A stretch of 11,310 bases of DNA, from positions 1 through 11,310 of the forward strand of contig CABUZD010000050.1 in assembly GCA_902495945.1 (NCBI GenBank), given 5' to 3'. How positions within the stretch are numbered: position 1 is the first letter of the stretch; every line of letters starts with the position of its first letter. The translations under genes and the position numbers were made by a program. Under the pieces are notes generated by a model that worked only from the letters and a program-made list of their open reading frames with translations, ran no database searches and had not been told where the DNA came from. The DNA is from an uncultured Collinsella sp. GTDB taxonomy: Bacteria; Actinomycetota; Coriobacteriia; Coriobacteriales; Coriobacteriaceae. Below, one piece after another: positions 6,261-11,310 of this stretch.

Positions 6261-6965
6261 GTGAGCTTTATCAATACCATTCGCGAGGACATCAAGACCG
6301 TCCAAGCGCAGGATCCCGCCGCGCAAAACGGTCTGGTCATTTTCCTTTCGTACCCCGGCCTGCACGCCAAGTGGAACCACGTGCCCGAGCACTGGCTCTG
6401 GGAGCACGGACATCGCTCGCTCGCCCGCGTGCTCTCGCAAATCACGCGCCATATTACCGGCGTCGAAATTCACCCTGCCGCACAGATCGGCAAGCACTTC
6501 TTTATCGACCATGCCATGGGCGTCGTCATCGGCGAGACCACCATTGTGGGCGACAACTGCGTGCTCTACCAGGGCGTCACGCTCGGCGGCACCGGCAACG
6601 AGACCGGCAAACGCCACCCAACGCTCGGCAACAACGTCACCGTGGGCACGGGCGCCAAGGTGCTCGGCAACATCCGCATCGGCAACAACGTCAAGATCGG
6701 CGGCAACTCGGTCGTCGTTAAGGACGTGCCCGACAACTGCACCGTCGTGGGCGTGCCGGGACGCATCATCAAGCGCAACGGCTGCCGCGTGTTCGAGGAG
6801 AGTTTCGACGCCAAGCAGCATCGCGAGTACATGCCCGATGACGCTGCCGAGCAGAGTGCCCTCAACCGCCAAGGCATCACCGAGAACGCCCGCCGCGTCA
6901 AAGAACTCGAGCGAGAGGTGGCCGAGCTCAAAGCCCTCGTCGCCAAGCTCGTGGACGAACGCTAG
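6261..6965 (+). CDS. cysE: Serine O-acetyltransferase
   Basis: A 234-residue enzyme that makes O-acetylserine from serine and acetyl-CoA, the first committed step of cysteine synthesis. The helical N-terminal part has the signature FLSYPGLHAKWNH (28-40). The left-handed beta-helix follows from GVEIHPAAQIG (67-77), with IDHAMGVVIGE (82-92), QGVTLGGTGNETGKRHP (104-120) and NIRIGNNVKIGGNSVV (137-152). Catalytic H84 and E69 correspond to the His-Asp pair of the E. coli enzyme; glutamate at this place is usual in Gram-positive forms. The C-terminus after about 205 ends in a predicted coiled coil (KELEREVAELKALVAKLV). The start GTG 6261 is preceded by GGGAGGG; an ATG-less open stretch upstream to 6186 lacks a site. 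No cysK neighbours it here. Confidence 0.96.
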   Translation: MSFINTIREDIKTVQAQDPAAQNGLVIFLSYPGLHAKWNHVPEHWLWEHGHRSLARVLSQITRHITGVEIHPAAQIGKHFFIDHAMGVVIGETTIVGDNCVLYQGVTLGGTGNETGKRHPTLGNNVTVGTGAKVLGNIRIGNNVKIGGNSVVVKDVPDNCTVVGVPGRIIKRNGCRVFEESFDAKQHREYMPDDAAEQSALNRQGITENARRVKELEREVAELKALVAKLVDER

Positions 6966-7001
6966 AGGCGGACGACCACCGACAACATTGACGCCAACGC
7001 A

Positions 7002-7040
7002 AAGGCGCGCCAGAGGATTCACCCCCGGCGCGCCTTATTT
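7002..7040. terminator. Terminator of cysE, possibly shared with the ABC operon
   Basis: A perfect 10-bp stem AAGGCGCGCC/GGCGCGCCTT (7002-7011, 7027-7036) closes a 15-base loop, with ATTTG after it on the plus strand. The minus-strand tail (TTTGCG) is poorer in T, so activity toward the converging ABC operon is less sure. Confidence 0.65.
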
Positions 7041-7043
7041 GTG

Positions 7044-7074
7044 ATGTGGCAAAGAGACTGTCCCTTTGTCACAT
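7044..7074. repeat. Hairpin at the stop codon of the second ABC gene
   Basis: Arms ATGTGGCAAAG (7044-7054) and CTTTGTCACAT (7064-7074) pair over 11 bases with one G-T pair, around the loop AGACTGTCC. The last base of the arm is the last base of the ABC gene stop codon. No T run follows on either strand, so it is not a classical terminator. It may protect the mRNA 3' end or be a dispersed palindromic repeat. Confidence 0.5.
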
Positions 7075-9074
7075 TATGCGAACTGGCTCAGATAGAGGTC
7101 GGCGTAGGCTCCCTCGGCAGCCAGCAACTCCTTATGCGTGCCTTGCTCGATGATGTTGCCGTGGTCCATGACCAAGATCAGGTCGGCGTCCACGATCGTC
7201 GACAGGCGATGCGCGATCACAATGCTCGTGCGCCCGCGCATAAGCGCGTCCATGGCACGGCCGATGGCAAGCTCGGTACGCGTGTCCACGCTTGAGGTCG
7301 CCTCGTCCAGGATGAGAATCGCCGGGTTGTTGAGCAGCACGCGTGCGATGGTCAGCAGCTGACGCTGGCCCTGGCTAATGCTCTCGGCATCGTTGGCCAC
7401 GCGCGTGTCGTAGCCCTGCGGCATAGTGCGCACAAAGAAGTCGACCTGCGCGGCACGAGCGGCGGCCACAATTTCGTCGCGCGTTGCCTCGGGGCAGCCG
7501 TAGGCGATGTTTTCGGCAATCGTGCCATCGAACAGCCAGGCGTCCTGCAGCACCATGCCAAACTGCTGCCGTAGCTCGCCGCGGTCCATGCGGCTCGTAT
7601 CCACGCCGTCGAGCGTAATACGCCCGCCGTCAATCTCGTAGAAGCGCATGAGCAGGTTGATGAGCGTCGTCTTGCCTGCGCCCGTGGTTCCCACCACCGC
7701 GATCTTTTGGCCCGGCTCGGCGGTAAACGACACGTCGCGCATAAGCGGCTTGTCGGGCGAATAACCAAAGCGCACGTGCTCAAAGGAGACGCGGCCCTCT
7801 ACGCGACCCGGCAGCTTGGCGGCCTCGTCCGGCAGCGGACCGGCTTCCATCTCGGGCTCGTCGAGCAGGTCGAACACGCGCTCGGCGCTCGCCAGCGCGC
7901 TCTGTAGCGAGTTAAAGGTAAACGACAGCTGCGTCATGGGCTCGGACGCCTCATAGATAAACTGGAAGAACGCCTGGAACACGCCGACGGTCATATGCCC
8001 GGCAACCAACATGCTGCAGCCCACAAGCGCAATCACGATCTGCGCCAAGCGACCGATAAAGCGCACCGCGGGACCGACGGCGTTAATCATAAAGTCGGCC
8101 TTGGCGCTCACGCGTGCCAGCTCGCCCGAGGCCTGGTGCACCTCGGCAGAGCTCTGGCGCTCGCGGTTAAACGCACGGATTACCAGACGGCCCGAGTAGC
8201 CTTCCTCGACCGCGCTCGTAATCTTGGACACCCACTCCTGGCGCTCGCCCGTCACATCGTGCGTGCGGCGCGAAACGACCTTCGTCACCAGCAGCGAAAG
8301 CGCCGTAAAGAACAAAAAGACAAGCGTGAGCGGCACGCTAAACACGAACATCACGCTCACGGCGCCCACCACCGTACCGATCGACACCAGAAGCTGCAGC
8401 AAGCCGCGCTGCATGCTCTCGGACATCTTGTCCAAGTCGTTGGTCGCACGGCTGACGACCTCGCCGGGACGATGCGCATCAAAGTAGGCAAGCGGCAGAC
8501 GGTTGAGCTTTTGCGCGATGCGGTTGCGTAGGCGCAGGTTGAGGCGCTCGGCAACGCTCGACATCAAAAAGCTCTGGAGTGCGTAGAACGAGGCGGCGGC
8601 AGTCCAGATCATAAAGTAGATGAAGATGGTCCTGCCGCAGTTCTCCCAGGTAATGCTGAAGGTAGTGTTGTTGGCAAACGCCACCTGAATGTGGCCCCAC
8701 AGCTCATCGATCACGCGGGCGCTATATGCCGGCGCGGCGGTGTTAAAGATGACATAGAACACAATGCTCGCGAACACGATATAGAAGCGCCAATGGTCGC
8801 CGGCGGCTTCGCTCCACAGGCGGCGCACCGTCGCCCAGGTGTCGCGGGGCGTCTCGTCCTCGTCCTCGTCGTCAACGTCGCGCATGCGTTCCGCCTCGGC
8901 GCGGGCGCGCTCGTCCTCGGCGCGCTCGTTTTCCTCGTAGAGTGCCTGGCGGCGAGCCTCGCGCTCCGCCGCCTTGGCGGCTTCGTCCAGGCCGGGTGTG
9001 GCGCCCGTCTCCTCAACTGTCTCTGCAACCGCGGCATCCTCGGCGATGGCCTGCTTCTTGAGCTCCTCGGTCAT
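7074..9074 (-). CDS. ABC exporter half-transporter, catalytically complete ATP-site subunit
   Basis: A 666-residue half-transporter: membrane domain (about 95-385, six helices) followed by a nucleotide-binding domain. Walker A is GTTGAGKTT (462-470), the Q-loop Q510, Walker B ILILDE (586-591) with catalytic E591, and the switch histidine is H622. The signature is SISQGQ (565-570) instead of LSGGQ. It therefore supplies the intact Walker motifs and the altered signature of a heterodimeric exporter of the BmrCD/LmrCD/TmrAB type, with the preceding gene as partner. Such pumps expel drugs or lipid-like compounds from the cytoplasm; the substrate is unknown. An unusual N-terminal tail of about 80 residues is packed with Ala, Glu, Asp and Arg. 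Start ATG 9074 follows GGGAGGTG by six bases. The partner stop is one base upstream, which suggests translational coupling. Confidence 0.95.
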   Translation of the reverse strand: MTEELKKQAIAEDAAVAETVEETGATPGLDEAAKAAEREARRQALYEENERAEDERARAEAERMRDVDDEDEDETPRDTWATVRRLWSEAAGDHWRFYIVFASIVFYVIFNTAAPAYSARVIDELWGHIQVAFANNTTFSITWENCGRTIFIYFMIWTAAASFYALQSFLMSSVAERLNLRLRNRIAQKLNRLPLAYFDAHRPGEVVSRATNDLDKMSESMQRGLLQLLVSIGTVVGAVSVMFVFSVPLTLVFLFFTALSLLVTKVVSRRTHDVTGERQEWVSKITSAVEEGYSGRLVIRAFNRERQSSAEVHQASGELARVSAKADFMINAVGPAVRFIGRLAQIVIALVGCSMLVAGHMTVGVFQAFFQFIYEASEPMTQLSFTFNSLQSALASAERVFDLLDEPEMEAGPLPDEAAKLPGRVEGRVSFEHVRFGYSPDKPLMRDVSFTAEPGQKIAVVGTTGAGKTTLINLLMRFYEIDGGRITLDGVDTSRMDRGELRQQFGMVLQDAWLFDGTIAENIAYGCPEATRDEIVAAARAAQVDFFVRTMPQGYDTRVANDAESISQGQRQLLTIARVLLNNPAILILDEATSSVDTRTELAIGRAMDALMRGRTSIVIAHRLSTIVDADLILVMDHGNIIEQGTHKELLAAEGAYADLYLSQFA

Positions 9075-9075
9075 G

Positions 9076-10812
9076 CTACTCACCTCCCTTCATCTGCGAT
9101 TCCGCGATAGCGCGGTACACCTCGCAGGTTTCCATGAGCTCGTCGTGCGTGCCTAGGCCCACGATCTCGCCGTCTTTGAGCACCACGATCTGATCGGCAT
9201 GCAAAATAGTCGAGATACGTTGCGCGATGATGAGCACCGCGGCATCGCGCGTCTCGTCCTGCAGCGCATGGCGCAGGGCGGCATCGGTCTTAAAGTCCAG
9301 GGCCGAAAAACTGTCATCGAAGATATATAGATCGGCATGCTTCATGAGTGCGCGGGCGATCGCCAGGCGCTGGCGCTGACCGCCCGAGAAGTTCGTGCCG
9401 CCCTGGGATACCGGAGTATCGAGCCCCTGGGGCTGATCGAGCACAAAGGTGCTCTGGGCAACCTCCAGCGCATGGAGCATGTCGGCATCAGTCGCGCCCT
9501 CGTTGCCAAAGCGCAGGTTGCTCGCCACCGTGCCCGAGAACAGCCACGCCTTCTGCGGCACGTAAGCGATATGCCCGCGAATCTCACCTTGCGAAAGGTC
9601 GCGCAGGTCAACGCCGTTCAGGCGAATGGCGCCCTTCGTGGCATCGTGGAAGCGAAGCAAAAGCTTGGCCACCGTTGACTTGCCCGAGCCCGTTGAGCCC
9701 ACGATCGCGGTCGTCTGTCCGCGGCGGCAGGCAAAACTCAGGTCGCACAGGGTGTCCTCGTCGGCATCGTCAAAACGGAACGACATATGGTCGAACACGG
9801 CAACCGCGTCGGCACCATCTGCGGACTCAGGTGCCCCGTCGCCCAGCGTTGCCTTGCCGTCCACGATGCTCGGCTCGATTTCGAGCACCTGTTGCGCGCG
9901 GTTGAGGCACGCCGCAGCGCGCGGAAGCGTCAGAATCACCATCTGCGCCATCATCACAAAGAACAGGATCAAGATCGCGTATTCCAACACGGCCGAGATG
10001 CTGCCGATTTGCATGGCGTGGACGCCCGCGCGGTTGCCGCCCACCCACAGCACCGCCACCTCGGCGATATTCATCAAAAAGAAGCTGGAACTGTCGAGAC
10101 CCACAAACAGGTGGTTGACCTTGATGGCGTTGGCCGCGTAATCGCTAAACACCTCGTCCAGGCGCTGCTCCTCGTGGCGCTCCTTGTTAAATGCGCGGAT
10201 GACGCGCACGCCCACGATGTTCTCGCGCAGCACCACGTTCATGCGGTCGATAAAGCTCTGCAGGCGCATAAAGATCGGCGCGGCGTTAGCCACCGTAAAG
10301 ACCGCCGCCACCAGCACGATCGCAACGACCACACCCAGCAGCGTGCCCATGGCGGGATCAATGAACCAAGCAAAAATGATGCCTGCCACGGCCAAGAACG
10401 GCACCGGCAGCACCAACTGAATCGTCTGAAGGACAGCTTGCTGAATCACGTTGATGTCGTTGAGCGAGCGTGTGATCATCGAACCCGTGCCAAAGCGCTC
10501 AAAGTCGCTAGCCGCGAGTTCGAGCGACTTGTCGTACACGGCATTGCGGATATCGCAGGCCACGTTGGCGGCCAGGCGCGCCGAAAGATAGCAGCCCAGC
10601 ACCGTGCCGCCGCTGGCCATGCCGGTCGCGATAAGCATGTACAGGCCGTTGCGTAAAATATAGTCGATATCGCCCGTGGTAATACCGGTGTTGACCATGT
10701 TCGCCAGCATCGTGGGAACCAACAGCGTACCGACGTTATCTATCAGCACCGCAAACAGCGTCACCGCAATCAGCCCGCGATACGGCCTCATAAACCTCAT
10801 TAAGAGTCGCAT
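9076..10812 (-). CDS. ABC exporter half-transporter, degenerate ATP-site subunit
   Basis: A 578-residue half-transporter with an exporter-type membrane domain (about 12-300) and a nucleotide-binding domain. Walker A GSTGSGKST (372-380), Q420 and a canonical signature FSGGQ (475-479) are intact. Walker B reads YIFDD (496-500), so the catalytic glutamate is replaced by D500, and the switch histidine is replaced by Q531 (IIAQRIST). Combined with the altered signature of the next gene this gives one consensus and one degenerate ATP site, the arrangement of BmrC/BmrD-like pumps. Start choice is open: ATG 10812 has GAAGGGGAG close upstream and overlaps the marR-type gene by 13 bases. ATG 10800 overlaps that gene's stop as TAATG but its site is farther away. 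I use 10812. Confidence 0.94.
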   Translation of the reverse strand: MRLLMRFMRPYRGLIAVTLFAVLIDNVGTLLVPTMLANMVNTGITTGDIDYILRNGLYMLIATGMASGGTVLGCYLSARLAANVACDIRNAVYDKSLELAASDFERFGTGSMITRSLNDINVIQQAVLQTIQLVLPVPFLAVAGIIFAWFIDPAMGTLLGVVVAIVLVAAVFTVANAAPIFMRLQSFIDRMNVVLRENIVGVRVIRAFNKERHEEQRLDEVFSDYAANAIKVNHLFVGLDSSSFFLMNIAEVAVLWVGGNRAGVHAMQIGSISAVLEYAILILFFVMMAQMVILTLPRAAACLNRAQQVLEIEPSIVDGKATLGDGAPESADGADAVAVFDHMSFRFDDADEDTLCDLSFACRRGQTTAIVGSTGSGKSTVAKLLLRFHDATKGAIRLNGVDLRDLSQGEIRGHIAYVPQKAWLFSGTVASNLRFGNEGATDADMLHALEVAQSTFVLDQPQGLDTPVSQGGTNFSGGQRQRLAIARALMKHADLYIFDDSFSALDFKTDAALRHALQDETRDAAVLIIAQRISTILHADQIVVLKDGEIVGLGTHDELMETCEVYRAIAESQMKGGE

Positions 10813-11300
10813 GTCTCCCCTTCGCTCTTATCGTCAGCCTCGTTCTCAGCGGCCACTTGCCGTTTAAATGCCTCGCACTCTTCGTTAAGAACATGGGAGA
10901 ACTTACCGACCAAGCGCATGATCTCGCGCTGTTCCCACGGCTCGAGCGCCTCGAATGCCTGTTGCTCGGCTTTTTGCGCTGGCAACGCGTAGCGCTTGGC
11001 AAACCGCACGCCTTCTTCGGTCAGTCGCACAACCTTGTTCTTACGACTACCTTCGGCAAACTCCAACGTCGCAAGCCCTCGCGCCCTAAGCGTCTTGATC
11101 GCCGAATTGATGGTCTGTTTGCTGTAGAACCATTCGCTTGTCAGACGGCTTACGGCAATACTGCCGCCCGCCGTGCTGGTATCGACGAGCATCCAGTAAG
11201 CGCAGTCCGAAAGGCCGCAGGCGCGCGAGAACTCCGAATAGATATGGTCGAGTCCATTGAGCAACCGGTCGAAGTCGACCAGTGTAACCGCACTATTCAT
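10800..11300 (-). CDS. MarR family transcriptional regulator
   Basis: A 166-residue winged-helix protein. The helix-turn-helix spans about 53-76 (LTSEWFYSKQTINSAIKTLR and on), and the wing follows with EGSRKNKVVRLTEEG (83-97). Flanking helices at 8-30 and 108-150 would form the dimer interface. The tail after 150 is acidic and low in complexity. The start ATG 11300 is preceded by GGTGGGA at the window edge, so the promoter is not visible. It is first in the operon and overlaps the first ABC gene, the common layout in which a MarR repressor controls itself and an efflux pump and is released by a pump substrate. That regulatory role is inferred from family and position. Confidence 0.92.
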   Translation of the reverse strand: MNSAVTLVDFDRLLNGLDHIYSEFSRACGLSDCAYWMLVDTSTAGGSIAVSRLTSEWFYSKQTINSAIKTLRARGLATLEFAEGSRKNKVVRLTEEGVRFAKRYALPAQKAEQQAFEALEPWEQREIMRLVGKFSHVLNEECEAFKRQVAAENEADDKSEGETCDS

Positions 11301-11310
11301 CTATCCCACC

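Noticed and set aside
6213..7022. Open frame of 269 codons opposite cysE
   Set aside because: Antisense to catalytic motifs of serine acetyltransferase; no ribosome site and repetitive Val/Ala/Asp composition.
9787..10656. Open frame of 289 codons opposite the first ABC gene
   Set aside because: The translation is His/Arg/Gln-rich and without domain, as expected for the shadow of a coding strand.
1..11310. CRISPR array, rRNA, insertion sequence or prophage genes
   Set aside because: No regularly spaced direct repeats, no rRNA-like sequence, and no transposase, integrase or phage structural motif could be seen in any frame.

Overview
The window is GC-rich, gene-dense bacterial chromosome with short intergenic gaps and clear Shine-Dalgarno sites. 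Gene content and style (GC-rich Gram-positive, strong hairpin terminators, a Bacillus-type CysE, a MarR-controlled two-subunit ABC exporter) fit a gut Coriobacteriia member. Collinsella is my best guess, but it rests on overall resemblance, not on a marker gene or a search.

Layout. (1) Bases 1-300 hold the 3' end of an unrecognised, more AT-rich gene on the plus strand. Its stop codon overlaps the stop of a convergent gene. (2) Bases 297-2078 (minus) encode one protein that joins a TadA-type tRNA adenosine deaminase to a glycerate 2-kinase. A tRNA-Ser(UGA) gene with its own promoter lies divergently upstream. (3) A TetR-type regulator (minus) and a LemA membrane protein (plus) share a divergent promoter region containing two inverted repeats. 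A perfect hairpin terminator closes lemA. (4) Bases 3653-4048 carry no convincing gene. They hold an element of about 210 bp with inverted-repeat ends, then a large nested hairpin that is the ilvE terminator. (5) ilvE (branched-chain aminotransferase) and a DedA-family membrane protein are separate minus-strand units, each with its own terminator. (6) cysE (serine acetyltransferase) is divergent from the DedA gene. (7) A minus-strand operon fills 7074-11300: a MarR-type regulator followed by two half-transporters of a heterodimeric ABC exporter, with overlapping or near-touching gene ends.

How the genes work together. Most are housekeeping: wobble-inosine formation, glycerate phosphorylation, branched-chain amino acid synthesis, cysteine synthesis and lipid-carrier recycling. 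The MarR-ABC-ABC set is a drug- or metabolite-efflux module. In the exporter one ATP site keeps all catalytic residues and the other is visibly degenerate. The items most worth a second look are the TadA-glycerate kinase fusion, the inverted-repeat element at 3671-3881 and the atypical gene fragment at the left edge. I saw no complete new defence or mobile system.
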